Assembly: GCF_947494125.1 (NCBI RefSeq)
Contig: NZ_CANLTU010000013.1
Coordinates: 18,035-82,034 of the forward strand
Direction of reading: 5' to 3'
From: an uncultured Tenacibaculum sp.
Lineage (GTDB): Bacteria > Bacteroidota > Bacteroidia > Flavobacteriales > Flavobacteriaceae
Length of the DNA: 64,000 nt
Part shown: one piece after another, positions 53,591-62,735 of the stretch
Numbering within the stretch: position 1 is the stretch's first letter
How the letters are laid out: the number at the start of each line of letters is the position of its first letter
Position numbers and translations under genes: made by a program
The notes under the pieces: model-generated
What the model was told of the DNA's origin: nothing
Seen by the model: only the letters and a program-made list of their open reading frames with translations
The model's database searches: none

Positions 53591-54559
53591 CTATTTGTTT
53601 TGCATTTGTTTTAAAAAGAATTTTATAACTTGAAGATTTATATCAGATGTGGTCCAGTGCCCAACATTATCATAAGTTTTAAAAATTGGATGTATATTAT
53701 TTTTATAATATATTTCTTGACACTTTAAATATCTTTTATATACAGATCTTCCAATATTATTGTTAATTATTTTACGCTCGTTTTCACTATAAGCATCGTC
53801 AAATTGAACAGCATCGTTTTTATCTAATTTACCCATGTAAATAAATTGAGGAATTTGCTTGTATTGATTAATCTCAAAATCTTTATTAAATAATTCATTA
53901 AAGTTCTTTATTCCTATTGGATAATTTAATTGAATATCGTTAATTTTATTTTGAGGCAGAATGAGCTCTCCATTAAAACCACCAATAGCTAGAGCTTTAA
54001 TAGTCTTAGGATGAATAAAAGAAAAACGATTTGTAAATGTAGCAGAAGCAGAAAAACCATTCATGAAAACTTTAGAATGAACATTAATATTCATAGAGTT
54101 TAATTTTTTTTTAGCATCATTTATCATTGCTAATAGTTGTAAGTCAAGTCGTTTTAATTCAAGAGATTTTTCAATCATCACATCTTTATCTAATGCATGA
54201 GTGTACATAAGAGGTTTAGATGCTGGTCTTGGAAAAATAGGAACAAGTAAAGGGATTTTTAATTCTGTAGAAATATTATTTCCAATGGAGCTTACAGAAG
54301 CTAAATTAATAGCATATTTTTTATGGATTTCTATATTATCAGATGTTTTGCCTGTATTATTGGGCTCTACCAATAAAAAAATATTTTTATTTAAAGGAGT
54401 TTTTTTTGGTATGTATAAAATATAATCATGATAAAACCCTTTTTTAGACTCCTTTTTAATAATAATCAAGCTGTCTTTTTTTAAAGTTTTTATTTTAATG
54501 TTTTGAGCAGAAGAAACAAAATATGAAATAATTAAAAGTAAGAAGAATATAGATCGCAT
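53591..54559 (-). CDS. Secreted alpha/beta hydrolase (esterase/depolymerase-like)
   Basis: 322 residues. Signal peptide MRSIFFLLLIISYFVSSA, then QNIKIKT. The nucleophile elbow is FMNGFSASATFT (about 166-177) with Ser in G-F-S-A-S, and a late DNVGHWTTSDI (about 303-313) gives the His. IYMGKLDKNDAVQFDD near 245 may hold the acid. The layout suits the esterase/poly(hydroxyalkanoate)-depolymerase-like branch. The substrate is unknown. It is a lone gene, with no clear promoter box seen. Confidence 0.75.
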   Translation of the reverse strand: MRSIFFLLLIISYFVSSAQNIKIKTLKKDSLIIIKKESKKGFYHDYILYIPKKTPLNKNIFLLVEPNNTGKTSDNIEIHKKYAINLASVSSIGNNISTELKIPLLVPIFPRPASKPLMYTHALDKDVMIEKSLELKRLDLQLLAMINDAKKKLNSMNINVHSKVFMNGFSASATFTNRFSFIHPKTIKALAIGGFNGELILPQNKINDIQLNYPIGIKNFNELFNKDFEINQYKQIPQFIYMGKLDKNDAVQFDDAYSENERKIINNNIGRSVYKRYLKCQEIYYKNNIHPIFKTYDNVGHWTTSDINLQVIKFFLKQMQNK

Positions 54560-54735
54560 TTTTAGAGTTTTTTTATGCTATTTTAACGATTGGATTAAAG
54601 GTTTGTTACAGATGCTATACTCTATAAGAAGTATTTAAAAGCAATTAATTGAAGCGAAAAGGGGTGTTAATGATTAAATGTAGTAACAGAATTACTTTAT
54701 TTCAGTAGGAATTCTAGTATTTTAGCATCTTAAAT

Positions 54736-55701
54736 ATGGTAGTATTGAATAGTATAGATAACTCTTTTTTTAGTAAGGATTTTGTAAGTCAAAATCAAGA
54801 AGTTTTTCTTTCAGTTTTAAAAGAAAAGAATATCGAACTCTATATTAAAAGAGAGGATGAAATCCATCCGTTTGTATCAGGGAATAAGTTTCGAAAACTG
54901 AAATACAATATAGAAGAAGCTAAAAATCAACAAAAAGATACATTATTAACTTTTGGAGGAGCATTTTCCAATCATATAGTTGCTACTGCAGTAGCAGGGA
55001 AGTTATCTGCATTTAAAACTATTGGTGTTATTCGTGGAGATGAGTTAGGTGTTGATTTGAATAAAACACTGTCAAAAAATACTACCTTGAAAGAAGCGTA
55101 TAAAAGTGGAATGCAATTTAAGTTTGTATCAAGGTCTGATTATCGAAATAAATCAGAAAAAAACTTTATAGAAGAGCTTCGAAAAGAATTTGGAGACTTT
55201 TATTTAGTTCCAGAAGGAGGAACCAATGAATTAGCTGTAAAAGGTTGTAAAGAAATCTTAACAAATAAAGATGAAAAATTCGATTATATTTGCTCTGCTA
55301 TTGGCACAGGAGGTACTATAGCTGGATTAATTGAATCAGCTAAAGATTATCAAAAAATAATAGGTTTTCCAGCCTTAAAAGGTGATTTTTTACAAGATGA
55401 TATTCAGCAGTTAGTAAATAGGAATGATAATTGGAGCTTGGAAAGCGATTATCACTTTGGAGGTTATGGAAAATATAATACCGAACTTATTCGTTTTATT
55501 AATGAGTTTAAAACAGCAACAAGTATTCCTCTAGATCCAATTTATACTGGTAAAATGTTGTTTGGAATTATAGAGAAAATTAAAAAGAATGAATTTCAAA
55601 AGAACAGTAAAATATTAGCAATCCATACAGGAGGTTTACAAGGGATAGCAGGAGTAAATCAAAGATTAAAGAATAAAAACCAAGAGTTAATAAACATTTA
55701 A
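54736..55701 (+). CDS. ACC deaminase / D-cysteine desulfhydrase family enzyme
   Basis: 321 residues, a PLP enzyme of fold type II. The PLP Lys lies in HPFVSGNKFRKLKYN (about 43-57), followed by TFGGAFSNHIVATAVAG (about 73-89) and a glycine-rich phosphate loop SAIGTGGTIAGLIES (about 185-199). Such enzymes open 1-aminocyclopropane-1-carboxylate or split D-cysteine; the sequence does not show which. The glucosaminidase-LysM gene overlaps its stop by one base (TAATG). Confidence 0.88.
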   Translation: MVVLNSIDNSFFSKDFVSQNQEVFLSVLKEKNIELYIKREDEIHPFVSGNKFRKLKYNIEEAKNQQKDTLLTFGGAFSNHIVATAVAGKLSAFKTIGVIRGDELGVDLNKTLSKNTTLKEAYKSGMQFKFVSRSDYRNKSEKNFIEELRKEFGDFYLVPEGGTNELAVKGCKEILTNKDEKFDYICSAIGTGGTIAGLIESAKDYQKIIGFPALKGDFLQDDIQQLVNRNDNWSLESDYHFGGYGKYNTELIRFINEFKTATSIPLDPIYTGKMLFGIIEKIKKNEFQKNSKILAIHTGGLQGIAGVNQRLKNKNQELINI

Positions 55702-56492
55702 TGAGAATAAAGTTAGTTTTTTACATAGTAGTTTGCACAGTATTTTTAGCAAGTTGTGGTTCTAATAAAAATGTGGTTAAATCTACACCAAAAGTGGTTG
55801 TTTTAGAAGAGGTAGAAGAAGTAATACCTGAACTACCACAAATAGAGCAGGTACAGAAGCCTTTAAAGACAAATAAAAATCATACGGTAGCATATATTCA
55901 AAAATTTGCACCGATAGCTGTAAAAAAAATGCACGAGCATAATATACCAGCAAGTATAACTTTAGCACAAGGAGTATTAGAATCGGGAAGTGGTAGAAGT
56001 AATTTAGCAAGAAGATCAAACAATCATTTTGGTATAAAGTGCCATAGAGGTTGGAAAGGAAAAAGTGTAACACATGACGATGATGAAAAAGGTGAATGTT
56101 TTAGAAAATATAAATATCCAGAAACATCATATGAAGATCATTCGCAGTTTTTAATTACTCGAAAACGATATGCAAGCTTATTTAAATTAGGGCATAGAAA
56201 TTATAAAGGATGGGCCTATGGTTTACGTAGAGCGGGTTATGCAACAGACAAACGCTATCCTCAAAAACTGATAGGGATTATAAAAAAATATAATTTAGCG
56301 CAATACGATAGAATAAAACCTAAGAATTATAAAAAGCAGCAAAGAATAAAAGCAGGCTACCACAAAGTTCAAAAAGGAGATACGTTATATTCTATAGCTA
56401 GAAAATATCAAACATCAGTAAAAAGCATAAGAGAAGCTAATGGTTTAACTGGTAATAGTATTAGTATTGGAGAAAAATTAATGATAAAATAA
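55701..56492 (+). CDS. Glucosaminidase and LysM lipoprotein
   Basis: 263 residues. Lipobox in VVCTVFLASCGSNK with Cys19. A glucosaminidase (GH73-like) domain covers about 65-200: ITLAQGVLESGSGRSNLARR (about 88-107) holds the likely catalytic Glu, then NNHFGIKCHRGWKGKSV, ETSYEDHSQFLITRKRYASL and GWAYGLRRAGYATDKRYPQK. One LysM motif closes the protein (HKVQKGDTLYSIARKYQTSV, about 216-235). It should cut the glycan of peptidoglycan at the cell envelope. It is coupled to the upstream enzyme gene. Confidence 0.92.
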   Translation: MRIKLVFYIVVCTVFLASCGSNKNVVKSTPKVVVLEEVEEVIPELPQIEQVQKPLKTNKNHTVAYIQKFAPIAVKKMHEHNIPASITLAQGVLESGSGRSNLARRSNNHFGIKCHRGWKGKSVTHDDDEKGECFRKYKYPETSYEDHSQFLITRKRYASLFKLGHRNYKGWAYGLRRAGYATDKRYPQKLIGIIKKYNLAQYDRIKPKNYKKQQRIKAGYHKVQKGDTLYSIARKYQTSVKSIREANGLTGNSISIGEKLMIK

Positions 56493-56494
56493 AA

Positions 56495-56515
56495 AAGCGG
56501 AGTACCACTCCGCTT
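56495..56515. terminator. Terminator between converging genes
   Basis: AAGCGGAGT (56495-56503), ACC loop, ACTCCGCTT (56507-56515). On the minus strand a T-run follows; on the plus strand it also follows the glucosaminidase stop. Confidence 0.88.
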
Positions 56516-56542
56516 CAAAACTAACTACTAATCAAACTAAAC

Positions 56543-57661
56543 CTACCAAGAGTAGTTTTTCTTTTTCGCTTGTTTTTTTATAGCCTTAATCATAACACTT
56601 TCTAATTCGTTTTTTTTAGAAGATTCACGTTTCTTTTTCGCTACATACTGCTTTCTTTTTTTATCTAATTCTTTAATTTTTTCTTGAATATCTAATCGTT
56701 CTTTACGCTTAAAATCTACATGCCTTTTTATTTCTTTCGACGATTTGTTTTGTAAATGCTTTGGAAGTTGCTTTTTCTTTAATTTAGTATAATCAATTTC
56801 TTTTTCTTCAGAAGCGTCCACTAAATCCCATTCAGCATTCTTATATAATTTAGAGCTTTTAGTAACAGCTCGTTTTACAACTACTACTTCATCTAAAGTA
56901 AGAGCATTAGAGTCTTGTTTTTTCTGATTTGTATATTTAGAATATCCTTTGTTACCATAGTGGATATAGGTTTTATTTAATTTTTTATTTAAAATAATAA
57001 TATCATTATCATAAGGAGTTACTATATGAACAATGTTTTTATTATGATTAATAGTCATATAATCGCCACCACCATAAATAGCACCGTCTTGCCACATTCC
57101 AGAAATTCCTTGGTTATAATCACCACAAAAAATAGTGTTAATTGTAATATCTTTTTCTTTAGCATTGGTAATAGCATCTTTATAGTTTAATTTACCTTGA
57201 GTAAATGGTTCATTTCCTGCTATAAAAATCATTTTCAAATCATTTTCTTTCGCGCCCCAGTTTAATTCGTTTAAAGAAGTTTGAATAACTTGTCCACAAA
57301 ATTCACTTCCACCATTAGTTTTTAAAGAGAAAAGATGTTCAGAAATATCGTCTAAATTACTAGTGAATTGTAATACTTGACGGATGTAACCTTCTTTTGA
57401 AGATAATTGATCATTTCCATATTCATACAAAGCAATTTCTAACTTAGGAGTAACTCCGTTACATTTAGCATACGATAATTCATTTACAATTTCCCATAAT
57501 TGAGCTTTAGCTTGGTTAATTAGCCCGTCCATACTATTACTAGTATCTAGTAATAAAGCCACTTTAGTTGTTTGTTTTTTACTTTTAGGATTCGTTGCGT
57601 AACCTACTGTAGAGATTATAAGAGTAAAAACGAATAATATTTTTAATACATGAGTTTTCAT
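56543..57661 (-). CDS. VWA domain protein with basic coiled tail
   Basis: 372 residues with a signal peptide (MKTHVLKILFVFTLIISTVG). The von Willebrand A domain covers about 30-225; the metal-binding site is visible as LLLDTSNSMDGLINQAKAQL (about 36-55), with TNGGSEFCGQVIQ later. The C-terminal 130 residues are very rich in Lys and Glu and form a probable coiled coil (LKKKQLPKHLQNKSSKEIKR, about 294-313). Function unknown. A gap of 48 bases separates it from the SIMPL gene in the same direction. Confidence 0.85.
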   Translation of the reverse strand: MKTHVLKILFVFTLIISTVGYATNPKSKKQTTKVALLLDTSNSMDGLINQAKAQLWEIVNELSYAKCNGVTPKLEIALYEYGNDQLSSKEGYIRQVLQFTSNLDDISEHLFSLKTNGGSEFCGQVIQTSLNELNWGAKENDLKMIFIAGNEPFTQGKLNYKDAITNAKEKDITINTIFCGDYNQGISGMWQDGAIYGGGDYMTINHNKNIVHIVTPYDNDIIILNKKLNKTYIHYGNKGYSKYTNQKKQDSNALTLDEVVVVKRAVTKSSKLYKNAEWDLVDASEEKEIDYTKLKKKQLPKHLQNKSSKEIKRHVDFKRKERLDIQEKIKELDKKRKQYVAKKKRESSKKNELESVMIKAIKKQAKKKNYSW

Positions 57662-57709
57662 AATTTTCTGTTTTAAGTTATTAGTAGTTTGGTAGCTAAT
57701 AATTATCTT

Positions 57710-58408
57710 TTATTTGATTTGAAAAACTACATAAATAGAAGAAGTTAACTTGATGTTTTCAAATTGTATAATATCTTTTTTGTAAGACTTTACTTTCGAT
57801 ATACTTCCATATTCTGAAGTTGTATTTAAATGATTTAATTGTGCGAAATCTTGTAGTTGATGTTCAGTTTCATTAACTTTTAAAGGTTTTCCTATAGTCG
57901 CATTAATTGCATTTAGTAGATATTTCGCTTTTTCTTTAGCAGCTTTAATAGCAGCAATTCTATTTTTCTTTTTGAAAAGCGTTAATTTAGAGTGAGTGGC
58001 TTTGGTAATTCGAGTATCAGTAATTTTTAATTTTTTAAAAACCTCAAATACTTTTTTAAGTTTTTTAGGGCTTGTGATTTTTAAAGAATATTTGCCTATA
58101 GATAAAACCTCTTGACTCCACCATCCAGTTTTAGATATAACCGAATTAATGTCAGAAATAAATAAATTAGTTATAGGTATACCTATGATTTCTAATTCTT
58201 TTTTTAAAGAATTTTCTAATTCGTTTAACGTTATTTTTTTACCATTTTTCATTCTTTCTTTTAAACGAATATCTAAGTAAATTTCATCAGGACTAATTTC
58301 TAATTCAGCGTGACCAGTTATTTCAATAAAAGGACTGTTGTTTTTTAATGATTGACTAAAAACTACAGTAGTAAAAAGTAAAATAATTAAGGTTTGTGTA
58401 ACTTTCAT
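57710..58408 (-). CDS. SIMPL (DUF541) domain protein
   Basis: 232 residues from the ATG at 58408; a start 24 codons upstream would put a second hydrophobic stretch before the signal peptide and is less likely. Signal peptide MKVTQTLIILLFTTVVFS, then QSLKNNS. The SIMPL domain has ITGHAELEISPDEIYLDIRL (about 29-48) and AAIKAAKEKAKYLLNAINAT (about 148-167). Family members are periplasmic or outer-membrane associated and of poorly defined function. It precedes the VWA gene in the same direction. Confidence 0.85.
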   Translation of the reverse strand: MKVTQTLIILLFTTVVFSQSLKNNSPFIEITGHAELEISPDEIYLDIRLKERMKNGKKITLNELENSLKKELEIIGIPITNLFISDINSVISKTGWWSQEVLSIGKYSLKITSPKKLKKVFEVFKKLKITDTRITKATHSKLTLFKKKNRIAAIKAAKEKAKYLLNAINATIGKPLKVNETEHQLQDFAQLNHLNTTSEYGSISKVKSYKKDIIQFENIKLTSSIYVVFQIK

Positions 58409-58608
58409 AACATATTGTTTATACTTCAAAACTAAGAGCAACTTATTTGAAATAAAAATGATAATGAGTAAAGAGCACACTATATTGAGTGATTAGATAG
58501 ATAAAATGAGTAAATGAGGCTTTTGATGTATATAACAAGTGTTTTTGAGTAATTACGAATTTTTCGAACTCATTTTTTGTGTGTATGTTTACACTAATTA
58601 ATAAAGAG

Positions 58609-60834
58609 ATGAATAAAAAAATAAACATATTATTTACGTTGCTACTATTGAGTATTTCGATAGTTTTCTCTCAAGGACAAGAAAGAGAAGCTAAAGAATT
58701 TTCAGTAAAAGTAAGTGTGGTGGATGAAAGTTCGGGGAAAGCAATTAAAAATGCAGATATATCAGTAAATGGTAAAAGGTTTTTATTTTTAGATTCATAT
58801 GGAAGATATAATGTTAGGGCTAAGATTAATGATGAACTAGTTGTTGCTCATCCAGATTTTAATACCGTTTTTTATAGGATAAAAGATGATGAGGATATTA
58901 AAATTATGGTAGAAAATTTTGAAGGCGAAAAAGAATCAAGATATAATTTTAATAAAGTTTCTTTAAGTAAGAAAGCAACGTCAAAAAGAAAAAAAGGAGC
59001 AAATCTGTTTAATGTATACTTCGATTCAGTAAAATTTTATAAAGAAAAAAATTTAGATAAAAGTTTAACTTTTGTAGAAAAAATGTTGAATGAAAGTGAA
59101 ACTAAAAGGCGAAAATCTGTTTCATTTAAAGAATTGGGAGAGATATACATACACTGGAAGCAATACGATTTAGCAATTGAAAATTATAAAGCATCAATAG
59201 AAGAAGTTTATGACTCAAAAGTATTGTTGCTATTAGCCAAAACTGAATTATTAGCATTAAAAAATGGTGATGCTAAAAGAAATTATAAGAAAGTATTAAA
59301 AGGAAAACTAAGTGTATATAATCGTTTAATAGCGAATGAAGGTTTAGGGGATGCATATAAGAATTTACTAGAGTTTACTAAAGCTTTAGATAGCTACAAA
59401 AGTGCTTTGAAAATAGCGAAGAAGAGTCAGGTAAAGTCTAAAATAACAGACCTAAATGCTAAATTAGCTGAAGTATATGTGAAATTAGGAGAAGAAAAAA
59501 AGGCAGATTCATTATTTCAAAATTCTTTAGATTTAGCATATGATAGTTTGGGGAGCTCAATGAATTCATTACAGGTGCAACAAAAAGTTGCCGACTATTA
59601 TAATCAAAACCAACGCTACGATGAAGAAATACAATTACGTAAAGAAAGTCTAGAAAAAACAGATGATATTCCAATAGATTCAGAATTGAAAGAGTCATTA
59701 GTAGATTCAATAACTTCACAAAAAATAAATTATAAAATAGGGAATGCTTATATTTTAAAAGAGGAGTATAATGAAGCAATTCCCTATTTAAAAAAGAGTA
59801 TAGAAGAGGCAGGTAAGAATGAGGATATAATTATTCAAAAAGATGCAACCCGTAAACTTTCAGAAGTATTAGAATCGGTTGGGAATAGTAAGGGAGCATT
59901 AGAAGCTTATCAAAGTTATGTTAGGTTAGTAGATACGTTATATTCAAGAAAGGAGCAAGAAATACAGCAAATCAAACGTTTTGGTAGGAGAATAGCAGAG
60001 AGTCAGAATAGAATATCAAGCTTAGAAAAAGATAAAGAGTTAGCAGGGAATAAAATAGACTTGGCTTATAAAGATCAACAATTAGTTCAGGAAAGTAACA
60101 AGCGTCAAGAATTAATTATTTATTCATTGTTAGCTGGAATTTTATTGATGTGCTTATTAGCATATTTAATGCATCGTACAAATAAACAACAGAGGTTAGC
60201 AAATAATTTATTAGCACTAAAGTCTATGCGTTCGCAAATGAATCCACACTTTATTTTTAATGCTTTAAATTCTGTGAATAATTTTATAGCGGTAAATGAT
60301 GAGCGTAGTGCTAACAGGTATTTATCTGAGTTTTCAGTGTTAATGCGCTCTGTTTTAGAAAACTCTGATGAAGATTTTATTCCATTAACAAAAGAGATTG
60401 AGTTGTTAGAGTTATATGTAAAACTTGAGCATAATCGATTTAAAGATAAATTTGAATATGGGATTTCGATAGATGAAAAAATTAAATTAGATGACTATGC
60501 GATTCCACCAATGTTATTACAACCATATATAGAAAATGCCATTTGGCACGGACTTCGATATAAAAAAGAGAAAGGAAAATTAACTATTTCAATGGATCAA
60601 TATAATGAGGAAAATATTTTGATAACAATTCAAGACGATGGAGTTGGACGTAAAAAATCGATGGAAATTAAAACCAAGCATCAGTTAAAACAAAAGTCAA
60701 AAGGTTTAAGTACTATTCAAAACAGGATAGCTATTTTAAATGATATGTATAAAGATAAAATATCCGTATCAGTTTCTGATTTGTTAGAGGATGGTAGTGG
60801 AACAAAAGTAGAATTGATTTTAAAAAGAAATTAG
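58609..60834 (+). CDS. TPR sensor histidine kinase, LytS-type
   Basis: 741 residues from the ATG at 58609 (an in-frame ATG ten codons earlier adds a short non-signal extension). Signal peptide MNKKINILFTLLLLSISIVF, then SQGQEREA. A carboxypeptidase-regulatory-like beta domain near 25-95 is followed by TPR repeats to about 450, a coiled coil and a membrane helix near 510-526. The kinase is of the His_kinase (LytS) class: MRSQMNPHFIFNALNSVNNF (about 540-559) and the ATP part with PPMLLQPYIENAIWHGLRYK. It works with the LytTR regulator 2 bases downstream. Confidence 0.93.
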   Translation: MNKKINILFTLLLLSISIVFSQGQEREAKEFSVKVSVVDESSGKAIKNADISVNGKRFLFLDSYGRYNVRAKINDELVVAHPDFNTVFYRIKDDEDIKIMVENFEGEKESRYNFNKVSLSKKATSKRKKGANLFNVYFDSVKFYKEKNLDKSLTFVEKMLNESETKRRKSVSFKELGEIYIHWKQYDLAIENYKASIEEVYDSKVLLLLAKTELLALKNGDAKRNYKKVLKGKLSVYNRLIANEGLGDAYKNLLEFTKALDSYKSALKIAKKSQVKSKITDLNAKLAEVYVKLGEEKKADSLFQNSLDLAYDSLGSSMNSLQVQQKVADYYNQNQRYDEEIQLRKESLEKTDDIPIDSELKESLVDSITSQKINYKIGNAYILKEEYNEAIPYLKKSIEEAGKNEDIIIQKDATRKLSEVLESVGNSKGALEAYQSYVRLVDTLYSRKEQEIQQIKRFGRRIAESQNRISSLEKDKELAGNKIDLAYKDQQLVQESNKRQELIIYSLLAGILLMCLLAYLMHRTNKQQRLANNLLALKSMRSQMNPHFIFNALNSVNNFIAVNDERSANRYLSEFSVLMRSVLENSDEDFIPLTKEIELLELYVKLEHNRFKDKFEYGISIDEKIKLDDYAIPPMLLQPYIENAIWHGLRYKKEKGKLTISMDQYNEENILITIQDDGVGRKKSMEIKTKHQLKQKSKGLSTIQNRIAILNDMYKDKISVSVSDLLEDGSGTKVELILKRN

Positions 60835-60836
60835 TA

Positions 60837-61568
60837 ATGAAATTGAAAGCAATTATAATAGAAGATGAGGCTATTGGAAGAGATATTTTAAGAAATTATC
60901 TATTAAAATATTGTCCAAATGTTCAACTGATTGGAGAAGCTGATAATATAGATGATGGACAAAAATTAATTGAAGAAAACGAATTAGATTTAGTATTTTT
61001 AGATGTAGAAATGCCTTACGGAAATGGGTTTGATTTGTTAGATAGAATAGAAAATCAAACATTTGAAACTATTTTTGTAACAGCTTATGATCACTACGCA
61101 ATAGAAGCATTAAACAGTCAAGCAACATACTATTTATTAAAACCTATTTCAATAGATGAATTAATAAAAGCAGTAAGTTTAGTAACAGAAATAAAAGAAC
61201 GAGAAAAGGAGCTAGAAGATACAGTATTATTGCCAAAGAATAATTTAACGTCAGAGAAAATAACAATCCCTCAACAAGATGGGTTTGAAGTTATAGATAT
61301 TAACGATATTCAATTTTGTAAAGCAGATGATAATTATACAGAAATACATTTTTTAAACTCAAAAAAGTTAGTTAGTAAAACATTAAAGTATTTTGAAGAA
61401 CTTTTAAAAGAAAATTCTTTTGCAAGAGTTCATAAATCGTATTTAGTAAATGTAAATATGGTAGTTAAATATAAGAAGGGAAAAGGAGGGAGTGTAATTT
61501 TATCAAACGGTAAAGAAATAACGGTTTCCTCTTCAAAAAAAGCAAACTTATTATCTTATTTTAAATAG
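60837..61568 (+). CDS. LytTR-family response regulator
   Basis: 243 residues. Receiver domain first: KAIIIEDEAIGRDILRNYLL (about 4-23), phospho-acceptor Asp in LVFLDVEMPYGNGF (about 55), Lys in YYLLKPISIDEL. The LytTR DNA-binding domain follows from about 145 (FEVIDINDIQFCKADDNYTE ... FARVHKSYLVNVNMVV). It starts 2 bases after the LytS-type kinase gene, a classic pair. The gamma-carbonic-anhydrase-like gene follows after 4 bases. Confidence 0.94.
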   Translation: MKLKAIIIEDEAIGRDILRNYLLKYCPNVQLIGEADNIDDGQKLIEENELDLVFLDVEMPYGNGFDLLDRIENQTFETIFVTAYDHYAIEALNSQATYYLLKPISIDELIKAVSLVTEIKEREKELEDTVLLPKNNLTSEKITIPQQDGFEVIDINDIQFCKADDNYTEIHFLNSKKLVSKTLKYFEELLKENSFARVHKSYLVNVNMVVKYKKGKGGSVILSNGKEITVSSSKKANLLSYFK

Positions 61569-61572
61569 AAAA

Positions 61573-62088
61573 ATGAAAATTATAAAAGCAGTAAACGGGA
61601 AATCGCCTAAAATACCAGAAGATTGTTATGTGGCAGAAAATGCAACAATAGTTGGAGATGTAGAAATGGGAAAAGAATGTAGTGTTTGGTTTAATGCGGT
61701 AATTCGTGGTGATGTGCATTATATAAAAATGGGAGACAAGGTAAATATACAAGATGGAGCAGTAATACATGCAACCTATCAAAAATCTCCAACAACAATA
61801 GGGAATAATGTTTCTATAGGACACAATGCAATTGTACATGGTTGCACAATACATGATAATGTTTTAGTAGGGATGGGAAGTATTATTATGGATGATTGTG
61901 TTATAGAATCAAACTCTATAATTGCGGCGGGAGCAGTTATAACAAAAAATACACGAGTAGAAAGTGGAAGTATTTATGCAGGGGTTCCAGCAAAAAAAGT
62001 GAAGGATGTTTCTAAAGAATTAATATCAGGAGAAATAGATAGAATAGCCAACAATTATGTAAAATATTCAAGTTGGTTTAAAGAATAA
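61573..62088 (+). CDS. Gamma-carbonic-anhydrase-like hexapeptide protein
   Basis: 171 residues. A left-handed beta-helix of hexapeptide repeats is obvious: NATIVGDVEMGKECSVWFNA (about 24-43), VIRGDVHYIKMGDKVNIQDG (about 44-63), then TTIGNNVSIGHNAIVHGCTI (about 76-95). His residues in VIHATY and SIGHNAIVHG are where the family (YrdA/PaaY/Cam-like) binds zinc. Real carbonic anhydrase activity cannot be judged. It may be co-transcribed with the two-component pair upstream. Confidence 0.9.
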   Translation: MKIIKAVNGKSPKIPEDCYVAENATIVGDVEMGKECSVWFNAVIRGDVHYIKMGDKVNIQDGAVIHATYQKSPTTIGNNVSIGHNAIVHGCTIHDNVLVGMGSIIMDDCVIESNSIIAAGAVITKNTRVESGSIYAGVPAKKVKDVSKELISGEIDRIANNYVKYSSWFKE

Positions 62089-62091
62089 AAA

Positions 62092-62120
62092 AAGCCCGGT
62101 TTTGTTTCCAAAACTGGGCC
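62092..62120. terminator. Terminator between converging genes
   Basis: GCCCGGTTTTG and CAAAACTGGGC pair with one wobble around TTTC. The T-run is on the minus strand, so it mainly ends the following minus-strand gene. Confidence 0.85.
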
Positions 62121-62153
62121 ATCAATCAAAACTAATTTACTACTAACCAATTT

Positions 62154-62633
62154 TTATTTTTCATCATGATTTTTATGACGTCTTTCTTTTGAGTTTTTTT
62201 TATGCTTTCTATGTTTCATTTTCTTTTTAAGTTTATGCTTTTTTCTAGCAGCCATTTTTTCAAATCTTTCGTATTGTTTCTCATTTAAAATACGTTTCAT
62301 ATCAGCTTTAAAAGCAATTTGAGCATCTAGCATTTTACTTTTTTTAGCAAAGCGTTCGTCAGCAGATGGTTTCTCCCTTTTTTTACCGCTTTCTTTCATC
62401 GCCTTTCTTTTTTCATGCATAGTTTTACGCTTAGCTATTTTTTCAGCAAGTAAAGGTTTAACTCTACGTTGTTGAGCAGCTGTTAAATCTAACTTCAAAG
62501 TCATTTTTTTTACAGCTAATTCGGTTTGTTGAGCTACTGTTAGTTTTTCAAAATCACCTCTTTTTCCTTTTTGAGCTTGAGATGTTAAAGTAAACCCAAT
62601 TGCTAAAACTAATAATGCTATTATTTTTTTCAT
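62154..62633 (-). CDS. Spy/CpxP-like basic periplasmic protein
   Basis: 159 residues with a signal peptide (MKKIIALLVLAIGFTLTSQA, then QKGKRGD). The part LTVAQQTELAVKKMTLKLDL (about 31-50) followed by TAAQQRRVKPLL resembles the LTxxQ repeats of Spy/CpxP-type proteins, as does LNEKQYERFEKM (about 117-128). The C-terminal 35 residues are made almost only of Lys, His and Arg. A role as periplasmic chaperone, or in metal binding via the His-rich tail, is inferred. Confidence 0.75.
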   Translation of the reverse strand: MKKIIALLVLAIGFTLTSQAQKGKRGDFEKLTVAQQTELAVKKMTLKLDLTAAQQRRVKPLLAEKIAKRKTMHEKRKAMKESGKKREKPSADERFAKKSKMLDAQIAFKADMKRILNEKQYERFEKMAARKKHKLKKKMKHRKHKKNSKERRHKNHDEK

Positions 62634-62735
62634 CTTTATAAAATTTAAGTTTTTTAATTATTTACACATCTATGACTATGCTATTTTAAAAAAGTTTAAA
62701 TTTGAAAGTCATTTTTAACATTTCTTTAATTTTTT